Assembly (NCBI RefSeq): GCF_000425745.1
Contig: NZ_AUEA01000003.1
Location: forward strand, 1-64,000
Reading direction: 5' to 3'
Length of the DNA stretch: 64,000 nucleotides
From: Pseudomonas cremoricolorata DSM 17059 = NBRC 16634
GTDB taxonomy: Bacteria; Pseudomonadota; Gammaproteobacteria; Pseudomonadales; Pseudomonadaceae
The notes below the pieces were generated by a model that did not search any database, was not told the DNA's origin, and saw only the letters and a program-made list of their open reading frames with translations. This document shows positions 15,336 through 24,000 of this stretch, in pieces; the stretch's first letter is position 1; each line of letters begins with the position of its first letter. Made by a program: the position numbers and the translations under genes.

Positions 15336-17753
15336 ATGACAACGATTGCCGAATTGGGGATCCGGATTGACTCCACACAGGCCGCCCAGGCGGCCATCAA
15401 TCTCGACAAATATACCGCTGCGGTCAAACGCAGCGGCGAGGCAGCCGTCCAGGCCGGTCGCGCCTGGGACCTGACCCTGAGCGGCCTGCAACTTAGCAGT
15501 GAGTACCTGCAGCAGCAGCTCGAAGCATTACAGTTCACCGCCCTCGACGTGCCCCAGCAACGGGCCAGTCTAGGCAACACGGCGCCACCGGCAGCGAGCA
15601 CTGACGGCGGCGGGCTGATGGGCGTGCTCGAAGGCGCCAACACCACAGCCGACGCCTTCAGGAATGCCCGCGATGCGGTCAATGAAGTGAGTGGGATGAT
15701 GCCGCCGCTGGCCATGGGCGTGGGTACGGTCGCTGTGGGGGCTGGAGCGGCGGTCGCCGCGATCGGGGCATTGACCTATGGTTATGTCGCCGGCATGCAG
15801 GAGACCGAGGCCTACAACCAGGCGTTGATTCTCAGCGGCGAAGTCGCGGGGGTGAGTGCCAATGCCCTGGCCGACATGGCCGAGCGTCTCGGTGGTGGTA
15901 GCGCCACGGTGGGCGAAGCTGCTGCGGCACTCACCCAACTGGCCGGCAGCGGCAAGATTGCCGGCGAAAACTTCGAACAGATCGCCAGCGCGGCGCTGGC
16001 CATGGAAGACGCCACCGGCAAGGCAGTGTCCACGACCATCGACGAGTTCGTGAAAATCGCCGAGGACCCGGTCAGTGCTGCCCAGGCGCTCAACGATCAG
16101 TACCACTTCCTGACGGCTTCGGTGTATTCGCAAATCGCTGCGCTGCAGGAACAGGGCGATGAAACCGGTGCGGCGCAGTTGCTCACCGAGACCTACGCGC
16201 AGACTCTGGAAAGCCGCTCGGCGCAAGTCACCGAGAACCTCGGCGCCGTGCAACGTGCCTGGCGCAGCATCAAGAACGAAGCGGCCGGGGCACTGGACAC
16301 CGTGCTCGATATCGGGCGCCAGACCACCGAAGCCCAGCAGATCGCCAAGCTGGAAGCCAAGCTGGCGCGGCCAGCGAACTATTCCACGCATCCGTTCTTT
16401 GGGCCTGGCAGTAACCGTAAGGCTGATGAGCAGGAACTGGACCGTCTGAAGCTTGAGCTCAAGCAGTCCGAGGAGGCGGCTCGACTCAAAGCGCAGAAAC
16501 AGCGCACCGAAGACGAGGCCATGGCGGGTGTGCAAGTGATTGCCCGCGAAGCCAAGGCATCGATCACGCAGGTCGAACGGTTGCAGAACCGTCTCGACGA
16601 TTTGCATGCAGCACGCAACAAGGCGGCAGGCGCGGTCGGCGGCATCGCTTCTGATGTACAGGCGCAGTTCGAACGCAGCGACCGGGCCTTGCAGGCGCAG
16701 ATCGACCGCGCCAAACGCCAGGCCACAGCGCCAGCGCCCTCGTCGGTCGCCCCCCGCCCTGCAGCCCAGGTGCGCGCAGTCAGTGCATTGGATGCCAAAC
16801 CCTGCACCTGTCCCGGCGAAACGGCGCGCCCGGCCAAGGTGCCAGCCACAGCCTGCGCGAATGAGCCAATGGAGAACGTCGACTATCGCCTCGGCAAGCC
16901 GCTGTTCACGCCGTTGCCAGGCTTGGACCTGTCTGGGGACAAGGATGACAAGAAGGACAAGAAGGATGAGAAGGACGCATCCAAGACCGCGCACAGCCTG
17001 GGCGAGATCGCAGGCATCTGGGGTGAAAGCGCATCGAAGGCCTTCGAAAAATTCCGCAACCAGGGACAGGACGTCGCCAAGGACACCGAGGACCTGTTCG
17101 CCAGGACCTTCACCTCGATGGAAGACGCCGTCGTTGCCTTCGCCACCACCGGCAAGTTTTCCTTCTCTGACTTCGCTCAGTCGGTGTTGGCCGACATGGC
17201 CAAGCTGGCGGCGCGCCAGGCTGCGTCGAGCTTGTTGTCGAGCCTGGCCGGGGCGGCGATCAACATGTTCACCAGCGCTCCAACTGGACCTTCTTCTCTG
17301 GACGGCTTCAGCTTTGCCCTGAAGCCGGATGCAGGCATGAGCTATTCACCGTCGACCTTCTCCAAAGGCGGCTACACCGGCAACGGCGGCAAGTACGAAC
17401 CTGCCGGCATCGTCCACGGCGGTGAGTTCGTCCTGCGCAAGGAAATCGTCAGCCGCCCCGGCATGCGCGACTACCTGGAAAATCTCAATGGCGGCGGCGC
17501 CATCGACACCGCTGGCGGTACTGCCAGCCAGCCCTTGCTGATGCAGATGACGACGGGCGGTGGTACGGCGATTCAGGTCAGCACGCAGGTCAACGTCCAT
17601 ACCCAGGATCGCAGCGGGCAGGGCATGCAGCTCGACCAGCAAACCCTGCAACAGCAGATGGAGAAACAGATGAAAAGCGCAGCAGAGCGGGCGGTTGCCG
17701 ATTCCTGGCGACCGGGCGGCCTGAGTCATCGCAGCAGTCAAGGGAGGCGCTGA
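15336..17753 (+). CDS. tail tape measure protein (lambda gpH-like)
   Basis: This is an 805-residue protein. The N-terminal part is helical and followed by a hydrophobic stretch (MPPLAMGVGTVAVGAGAAVAAIGALTYGYVAG, about 119-150). Long coiled-coil segments run from about 320 to 460, and a very charged linker with KDDKKDKKDEKD lies near 535. The C-terminal half (FSFSDFAQSVLADMAKLAARQAASSLLSSLAG, then FSKGGYTGNGGKYEPAGIVHGGEFV) is typical of lambda-type tape measure C-terminal domains. It sets tail length; at the usual 0.15 nm per residue this predicts a tail near 120 nm. It starts 3 nt after the gpT-like stop and shares one base with the next gene. Confidence 0.88.
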   Translation: MTTIAELGIRIDSTQAAQAAINLDKYTAAVKRSGEAAVQAGRAWDLTLSGLQLSSEYLQQQLEALQFTALDVPQQRASLGNTAPPAASTDGGGLMGVLEGANTTADAFRNARDAVNEVSGMMPPLAMGVGTVAVGAGAAVAAIGALTYGYVAGMQETEAYNQALILSGEVAGVSANALADMAERLGGGSATVGEAAAALTQLAGSGKIAGENFEQIASAALAMEDATGKAVSTTIDEFVKIAEDPVSAAQALNDQYHFLTASVYSQIAALQEQGDETGAAQLLTETYAQTLESRSAQVTENLGAVQRAWRSIKNEAAGALDTVLDIGRQTTEAQQIAKLEAKLARPANYSTHPFFGPGSNRKADEQELDRLKLELKQSEEAARLKAQKQRTEDEAMAGVQVIAREAKASITQVERLQNRLDDLHAARNKAAGAVGGIASDVQAQFERSDRALQAQIDRAKRQATAPAPSSVAPRPAAQVRAVSALDAKPCTCPGETARPAKVPATACANEPMENVDYRLGKPLFTPLPGLDLSGDKDDKKDKKDEKDASKTAHSLGEIAGIWGESASKAFEKFRNQGQDVAKDTEDLFARTFTSMEDAVVAFATTGKFSFSDFAQSVLADMAKLAARQAASSLLSSLAGAAINMFTSAPTGPSSLDGFSFALKPDAGMSYSPSTFSKGGYTGNGGKYEPAGIVHGGEFVLRKEIVSRPGMRDYLENLNGGGAIDTAGGTASQPLLMQMTTGGGTAIQVSTQVNVHTQDRSGQGMQLDQQTLQQQMEKQMKSAAERAVADSWRPGGLSHRSSQGRR

Positions 17754-18091
17754 TGGCAATCGAAACCTTTACCTGGCCGACCGAGCGTGGCGAGGCCGCC
17801 GAGATTCAATACCGCACCCGCGAAGCACGCTTCGCAGGCGGCTACCGGCAAGTGGTCGGTGACGGCCCGAACAACCGCGAAGACCGTTACCCGGTGACCC
17901 TCACCGGCTCGGCGGCCGAGCTGCGCACGATCCTGGCATTTCTCGATCGGCATGCCGGCGCCAAGGCCTTTCTGTGGACGCCGCCGCTGGGTGGAACCGG
18001 TCTGTTCACCTGTGCCGATCCGCGCCCGACACCGATCGGTGCCGGCCTGTTCAAGCTCAGCGCCACCTTCGCTCGCGCTTTTCACCCTTGA
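17753..18091 (+). CDS. minor tail protein, gpM-like
   Basis: This 112-residue protein (MAIETFTWPTERGEAAEIQYRTREARF..., HAGAKAFLWTPPLGGTGLFTCAD) corresponds to lambda gpM, which forms the distal tail ring under the tape measure. The start shares the last base of the tape measure stop (TGATG). Order M-L-K-I-J downstream is exactly that of lambda. Confidence 0.85.
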   Translation: MAIETFTWPTERGEAAEIQYRTREARFAGGYRQVVGDGPNNREDRYPVTLTGSAAELRTILAFLDRHAGAKAFLWTPPLGGTGLFTCADPRPTPIGAGLFKLSATFARAFHP

Positions 18092-18100
18092 GGACGCTCC

Positions 18101-18850
18101 ATGTCATTGATCAAAGACCTGCAGAGCCTGGAGCCAGGCAACGAGGTGCTGTTGTTCGAGCTCGATGGCTCGGAGTTCGGCACCGATGTGCTGCGCTTTC
18201 ACGGCCATGCCATTCCCCACAGCGCTGAAGAACTGCGCCAGGCCGGCGCCAATGCCGACCAACTGCCGGCCAAGTCGATCTGGTGGCAGGGCCAGGAATA
18301 CGCCGCCTGGCCGATGCAGCTCGACGGCATCGCCGCCAATGGCGATGGCACGGCAGTGCGGCCCACGCTCACCGTCGGCAACGTCGGTGGGCGCATTACC
18401 GCACTGTGCCTGGCCTTCGACAATTTGCTGGAGTTTCGCCTGACCATTCGCCATACCCTGGCGCATTACCTGGACGCCGCCAATTTCCCCGAGGGCAACA
18501 CCCAGGCCGACCCAAACGAAGAGGCCATCGAGGTCTGGTACATCGATCAGAAAGTCTCAGAGAACGGCACCACCGTCAGCTGGGAATTGGCCAGCCCCGG
18601 CGATGTGGGCGGCGAGAGCATTGGCCGGCAGATGACTCAGCTGTGCCACTGGGCGATGACCGCCGGCTACCGCGGCCCTGATTGCGGTTACACCGGTGCC
18701 TATTTCGACCTGGACGGCAAACCCACCGACGATCCTGCCAAGGACCAATGCAACGGTTGCCTGGATTCAGGCTGCACCGTGCGCTGGGGCCGCGGCAATC
18801 CCATCCCTTTCGGCGGCTTTCCCGCCGTCTCGCTGATCGCGCGGAGTTGA
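18101..18850 (+). CDS. minor tail protein, gpL-like
   Basis: This 249-residue protein matches lambda gpL in length and order. The N-terminal two thirds carry the tail-tip fold (LFELDGSEFGTDVLRFHGH, TLTVGNVGGRITALCLAFDNL). The C-terminal part has four cysteines: one in LCHWAMTAGYR, one in GPDCGYTG, and two in QCNGCLDSGC. In lambda gpL this region binds an iron-sulfur cluster, and an equivalent cluster is expected here. It lies 9 nt after gpM and 2 nt before the peptidase gene. Confidence 0.85.
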   Translation: MSLIKDLQSLEPGNEVLLFELDGSEFGTDVLRFHGHAIPHSAEELRQAGANADQLPAKSIWWQGQEYAAWPMQLDGIAANGDGTAVRPTLTVGNVGGRITALCLAFDNLLEFRLTIRHTLAHYLDAANFPEGNTQADPNEEAIEVWYIDQKVSENGTTVSWELASPGDVGGESIGRQMTQLCHWAMTAGYRGPDCGYTGAYFDLDGKPTDDPAKDQCNGCLDSGCTVRWGRGNPIPFGGFPAVSLIARS

Positions 18851-18852
18851 CC

Positions 18853-19617
18853 ATGCATCCTGAGCTTCTTCACGCCGTGCAGCTGCACGCTGCGGCGCAG
18901 TACCCCCGCGAGTGTTGCGGGCTGGTGGTTGCCGTCGGCGAGCAGCAGCGCTACGTGCCATGCGACAACGTCGCCGGCGACCCCAACGAGGAATTTCGCA
19001 TCAGCCCCGAGCAGTACGCCGAGGCAGAAGACACCGGCGAGATCATCGCCATCGTCCATTCCCACCCTGACGCCACCAGCCAGCCATCGCCCCGTGACCT
19101 GGCGATGTGCGAAGCCAGTGGCCTGCCGTGGCACATCCTGTCCTTTCCGGAAGGCGATCTGCGCACGCTGAACCCCACGGGCCATACGCCCTTGCTCGGC
19201 CGCCCGTTCGTCCACGGCGCCTGGGACTGCTGGCAGGTCTGCGCCGACTGGTACCAGCGCGAGTGGGGCCTGAGTTTTCCTTTTTATGCGAGGGAGGAGG
19301 GTTGGTGGGAGCACGCTGACGGTCCGAGTCTGTACGAACAGGCCTATGCAGCGGCGGGCTTTCATCGAGTCAGCGAGCCGCAGCGCGGCGACCTGATTGT
19401 CATGGCTATCGGCCGCACCGCCCACCCGAACCACGCGGGTATCTATCTGGGCAGCGATCCGGGTTTGCCCGACGAACCCGGCGAGGTGTATGGCGCGGGG
19501 CCGTTCCTGCTGCATCACCTGCTGGGCCGGCCTTCGGAACTGATCGTGTTCGGCGGGCCGTGGCTGGAGCGGACGCGGTTGATGTTGCGGCATGAAAGCG
19601 CCACAACCGATTCATGA
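18853..19617 (+). CDS. tail tip JAMM + NlpC/P60 protein, gpK-like
   Basis: This 254-residue protein has two domains. The first (about 1-110) is a JAB/MPN metalloprotease fold with the zinc motif HSHPDATSQPSPRD (HxHx10D) and an upstream Glu. The second (about 125-250) is an NlpC/P60 hydrolase, with Cys in GAWDCWQVCADWY as the likely nucleophile and His in PNHAGIYLG. Lambda gpK has the same architecture and takes part in tip assembly or peptidoglycan passage. The ATG at 18853 begins the JAMM domain; a longer frame upstream lies inside gpL and is discarded. Confidence 0.85.
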   Translation: MHPELLHAVQLHAAAQYPRECCGLVVAVGEQQRYVPCDNVAGDPNEEFRISPEQYAEAEDTGEIIAIVHSHPDATSQPSPRDLAMCEASGLPWHILSFPEGDLRTLNPTGHTPLLGRPFVHGAWDCWQVCADWYQREWGLSFPFYAREEGWWEHADGPSLYEQAYAAAGFHRVSEPQRGDLIVMAIGRTAHPNHAGIYLGSDPGLPDEPGEVYGAGPFLLHHLLGRPSELIVFGGPWLERTRLMLRHESATTDS

Positions 19618-19702
19618 TCGACTGCGTAAGAGCACGGCGCATTTCCTGCCCATTGCAGGCCATTGCCCAGTCGTGCCTTTGATCGAACGCACGTCTGTCG
19701 AG

Positions 19703-19724
19703 CCGCCGCAAGGCGGTTTTTTTT
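19703..19724 (+). terminator. intrinsic terminator T3, before the first gpI gene
   Basis: CCGCC-GCAA-GGCGG with a GCAA tetraloop followed by eight T, 16 nt before the next start codon. Confidence 0.8.
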
Positions 19725-19740
19725 CGTTTGGAGAAAGACC

Positions 19741-20370
19741 ATGAACGCAACCGCGGCTCATTACGAGCCCCTTACCGTGATCAAACTCTCCGGCTCCCTG
19801 GCCAAGCGTTTCGGCCGCACCCATCGACGGGCAATCGATTCAGGCTCCAGTTGGGAGGTGTTCCAGGCGCTGAAAAGTACCCTCGAGGGCTTCGAGGAAG
19901 AGATCAGGCGCCTCGACCGCCTCGGCCTGCGCTTTGCGGTGTTCCGCAACAAGCAGAATGTCGGTGCCGATGCCTTCGCCCGTTCCGGCACCCGCGAGCT
20001 GCGCATCGTGCCGGTGCTCGGTGGCAGCAAGCGCGCCGGTGGCATGCAGACGGTCATTGGCCTGGCGCTGATCATCGTCGCGTCGATCGCCTCGGGCGGC
20101 CTGGGCGCAGCATTTGCCGCCAGCGCAGGTGGCTGGGGCTCGGTGGCCGTGGCCGGGGCATCCATGGCCCTGGGCGGGGTGATGCAGCTGCTCAGCCCGC
20201 AGGCTCAGGGCCTGTCGACCAGCGCCGCAGCCGAGAATCGGCCGTCTTATGCATTCGGTTCGGCGCGCAACACCACTGCCAGCGGCAATCCGGTGCCGAT
20301 CTGCATCGGCCAGCGGCGTTGGGGCGGGGCGATCATTTCCGCTTCCATCGAGGCGCAGGACAAAGCCTAG
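19741..20370 (+). CDS. tail assembly protein gpI-like, copy 1
   Basis: This 209-residue protein has a ubiquitin-like N-terminal half (MNATAAHYEPLTVIKLSGSLAKRFGRTHRRAI...LRIVPVLGGSKRAGG) and two hydrophobic segments (TVIGLALIIVASIASGG and AVAGASMALGGVMQLL). It ends in SYAFGSARNTTASGNPVPIC and a GQRRWGGAIISASIEAQDKA tail. This is the lambda gpI layout; gpI helps assemble the J tip complex. A terminator lies just upstream and the second copy follows 26 nt after its stop. Confidence 0.82.
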   Translation: MNATAAHYEPLTVIKLSGSLAKRFGRTHRRAIDSGSSWEVFQALKSTLEGFEEEIRRLDRLGLRFAVFRNKQNVGADAFARSGTRELRIVPVLGGSKRAGGMQTVIGLALIIVASIASGGLGAAFAASAGGWGSVAVAGASMALGGVMQLLSPQAQGLSTSAAAENRPSYAFGSARNTTASGNPVPICIGQRRWGGAIISASIEAQDKA

Positions 20371-20396
20371 ACCGCTTTCATCACAGGAATGACACC

Positions 20397-21008
20397 ATGA
20401 ACGCAACCGCGGCTCACTACGAGCCCATCACCGTAATCAAGTTGTACGGGGCGCTGGGCAAGGCCTTCGGCAAGGTTCATCGGCGGGTGCTGCAGGTGCG
20501 CAACGTCGGCGATGCCTACCGCGCCCTCAGCGCCACCTTGCCAGGATTCGACGAGGCCATCGGCCGACTCGACCGCCTGGGCATGACATTCGCCATCTTT
20601 CGCAACGGGCGCAACATCACCGCAGAGGAGTTCCAGCGCGGCGGCATCCGCGAAATCCGCATCGTGCCGGTTGCCCAGGGCAGCAAGCGCGCCGGCACGC
20701 TGCAGACGGTCATCGGCGCGGTGCTGGTGGCTGCAGCGTTCGTACTGAGCTTCACGCCGTTCGCTGGGGTGTCGCCATTTCTCTACAAGGCCGGCGCCGT
20801 CATGCTGCTCGGCGGCGTAGTGCAGATGCTCAGCCCCCAGGCCAAGGGCCTGTCGATGAGCGGCTCACCCAGCAACCTGCCGTCGTACGCCTTCGGCAGC
20901 GCCCGCAACACCACCGCCAGCGGCAACCCGGTGCCGATCTGCATCGGCCAGCGGCGCTGGGGCGGTGCAATCATTTCTGCCTCGATCGAGGCGCAGGACA
21001 AGGCCTGA
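20397..21008 (+). CDS. tail assembly protein gpI-like, copy 2
   Basis: This 203-residue protein is a clear paralogue of the gene before it. The first ten residues and the last ~38 are identical or nearly so, while the middle differs (for example HRRVLQVRNVGDAYRALSATLPGFDEAIGRLDRLGM and a different pair of hydrophobic segments). CAGGAATGACACC precedes the ATG. Lambda has one gpI; two adjacent, diverged copies suggest either redundancy or two forms of tip complex. Terminator T4 follows, then J. Confidence 0.82.
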   Translation: MNATAAHYEPITVIKLYGALGKAFGKVHRRVLQVRNVGDAYRALSATLPGFDEAIGRLDRLGMTFAIFRNGRNITAEEFQRGGIREIRIVPVAQGSKRAGTLQTVIGAVLVAAAFVLSFTPFAGVSPFLYKAGAVMLLGGVVQMLSPQAKGLSMSGSPSNLPSYAFGSARNTTASGNPVPICIGQRRWGGAIISASIEAQDKA

Positions 21009-21027
21009 GGCCTGACTCGTCAACCCG

Positions 21028-21047
21028 CCGCCCTAGGGCGGTTTTTT
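21028..21047 (+). terminator. intrinsic terminator T4, before J
   Basis: CCGCC-CTAG-GGCGG followed by six T, 17 nt before the J start codon. Confidence 0.78.
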
Positions 21048-21064
21048 ATTGCCCGGAGGAAAGC

Positions 21065-24000
21065 ATGGGCGGATCAGCTCACCTGGACATCACTGGCGCC
21101 AAAGGCGGCCAGAAGCAGCCCAAGGCCCCGGTCGAGGCCCCCGACAGCCTGCAATCGACCAACATCGCCAAGATTCTTCTGGCCGTCGGTGAAGGCGAGT
21201 TCGACGGCACCCCAACCGATCGCGACATTTACCTCGACAACACGCCGATCAGAGACGCCAACGGCACCGTCAACTTCCCTGGGGTGAAATGGGAATGGCG
21301 CAGTGGCAGCGTCGAACAGGCCTACATCCAGGGCATCCCGGCGGTGGAGAACGAGATCAGCGTCGGCCTTGAGCTGCGCAGCGACAATCCGTTCAGCCGC
21401 GCCCTCAGCGACCCGAAACTGTCGGCCGTTCGCGTGCGTCTGGCCTGGCCACGGCTGCTGCGTCAGGACAGCAACGGCAACACCAATGGCTATCGCATCG
21501 AATACGCCATCGACATCGCCACCGACGGGGGTGCCTACGTCGAGGCGCACCGCGGCGCGGTGGACGGCAAGACCAACAACGGCTACCAGCGCTCGGTGCG
21601 GGTCAACCTGCCGTCGGCCAGTTCCGGCTGGATGCTGCGCGTGCGCCGCCTGACCGCCAACGCCAACAGCGGCAGTATCGCCGACACCATGAACATCGCC
21701 GGCTACACCGAAATCATCGATCACAAGCTGCGCTATCCGAACACCGCACTGTTGTACCTGGAGTTCGATGCCCAGCAGTTCCAGAACATCCCCGCAGTGA
21801 CGGTCAACTGCAAGGCCAAGCGCTGGCCGGTGCCCAGCAACTACGACCCCATCGCCCGTACCTACAGCGGCATCTGGGACGGCACCTTCAAACAGGCCTG
21901 GACCAACAACCCGGCCCTGGTCACCTATGGCCTGTGCGTGGAAAACCGCTTTGGCCTGGGCAAGCGCATCAAGCCGTGGATGGTCGACAAATGGGAGATG
22001 TACCGCATCGCCCAGTATTGCGACCAGCGCGTACCTGACGGCACCGGTGGGGAGGAACCGCGCTTTCTCTGCGACCTCAACCTGCAGGGCCGCGCCGAGG
22101 CCTGGACCCTGCTGCGCGATCTGTCGGCGATCTACCGCGGCATGGTCTATTGGGCCCATGGTGCCTTGTTCATGCAGGCTGACATGCCCCGCGCGCGGGA
22201 CGTCGACTATGTGTTCACCCGCGCCAACGTCATCGACGGCGAGTTCATCTATGGCGGTGCCGAGCGCAGCAGCCACTACAGCCGCGCGTTGGTCAGCTAC
22301 GACAACCCGGCGAACAATTACGACACCGACGTCATCGCGGTCACCGACCCGGCGCTGCAACGCCGTTATCGCGACCGGCCGATCGAGCTGTCGGCCATCG
22401 CCTGTACCCGCGCATCCGAGGCTCAGCGCCGTGGCAAATGGGCGCTGCTGAGCAACGACCAGGACCGCACCGTCAGCTTCCGCACCGGTATGGAAGGGCG
22501 TATCCCGTTGCCCGGGCACGTCATTCCGGTGGCCGATGAACTGGTCGCCGGGCGTGCCAACGGCGGGCGCATCAGCGCTGCCAGCGGGCGTGTCGTCACC
22601 CTTGATCGCGATACGCCGATCAAGGCCGGCGACCGCCTGATCGTCAACCTGCCCAATGGCACCGCCCAGGCGCGCACCGTACGCTCGGTGCGCGGCCGTG
22701 CAGTGACGCTGACGGTGGCCTACAGCGTGCAGCCCGAGCCGCACCTGCAATGGGCCATCGACTATGCCGACCTTGCGGTGCAACTGTTCCGTGTGCTCAA
22801 GACCACACGCACCACCCAAGGCGATTTCGAGATCACCGCACTGGAGTTCAATCCCAGCAAGTTCGCCGCCATCGACACGGGTGCCAAGCTCGACGCAACC
22901 CCGATCAGCGTGTTGCCGACCAGCACCGTAGCGGCGCCTGCCAGCGTTGCCTTGAGTGCCGCCCATGCGGTTGATCAAGGCATCGCCATCACCACCCTGA
23001 CCATCGCCTGGCCTGCCGTAGCCGGTGCGGCCGGCTACGAAGTTGAGTGGCGCAAGGACAACGGCAACTGGATTCGGCTGCCACGCACGGGTGCTACCTC
23101 GGTCGAGGTGGTGGGCATCTACGCCGGCGATTACCAGGCCCGGGTGCGTGCGGTCAGCGCCCTGGAGATCAGCTCCAGCTGGCGCGACTCGCCATTGACC
23201 GCGCTCAAGGGCAAGCAGGGCGTGCCGCCAGCGGTCACCAGCCTGACCACCCAGAGCCAACTGTTCGGCATCGCCCTGAAATGGACCTTGCCGAACGGCG
23301 CCGAAGATACCCAGCGCACCGAGCTGTGGTACAGCGAGGGCAGCGACCGCGCCAAGGCCAGCAAGCTGGCCGACCTCGCGTACCCGCAGGACAAGCATGT
23401 GCTGCAAGGCCTGCGTGCCGGGCAACGTTTCTTCTTCTGGGCGCGTCTGGTCGACCGCCTGGGCAACATCGGCGCCTGGTTCCCGGCTGACGGCAAGCTG
23501 GTCACCGGCGTGGCCAGTGCCGACGCCGGGCCGATACTCGAGCAGATCAAAGAGCAGATCACTGCCAGCGAGCTGGGCAAGGAGCTGCTCAAGGAGATCG
23601 ACAAGATCTCCGCGCCGGCGACACTTGCCGGCTCGGTCAATGCCCGGGTAGGCGAGGTGCAGGCCCAAGTACAGAGTGAAGTCGGCAAGGTGCGCAACGA
23701 CGTCAGTCAGGTCAGGCAGACCGTGCAGGACCTCGATGCCGAGCTCGAACATAGCGTCGGTACGCTGGAGGCCGAGATCGAGCGCAGTGCAGCCAGCCTG
23801 GATTCCAACGTGCGTCAGGTCGGCCAGCAACTGGAGCAGGTGCGCGGCAATCTGCAAACGCAGATCACCGACCTCGACGCCATTGCCCGCTCAGTGCCCT
23901 ATGCCAAGGGCAAGGTCTACAGCAGCGGACAGAGCGTGCAGGGCGCCGACGGCAGGTTGTATCAGGCAATCAAGGCGGTGCCGGTCAACAGTCCGCCGCC

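Noticed and set aside
21074..23857. Long open frame of 927 codons on the minus strand opposite J
   Set aside because: Mirror frame of a high-GC gene with strong third-position bias; the plus strand has J-family motifs and the minus translation has none. The same applies to long opposite frames at 24842-27487, 34340-36181, 45543-47960 and 7119-9005.
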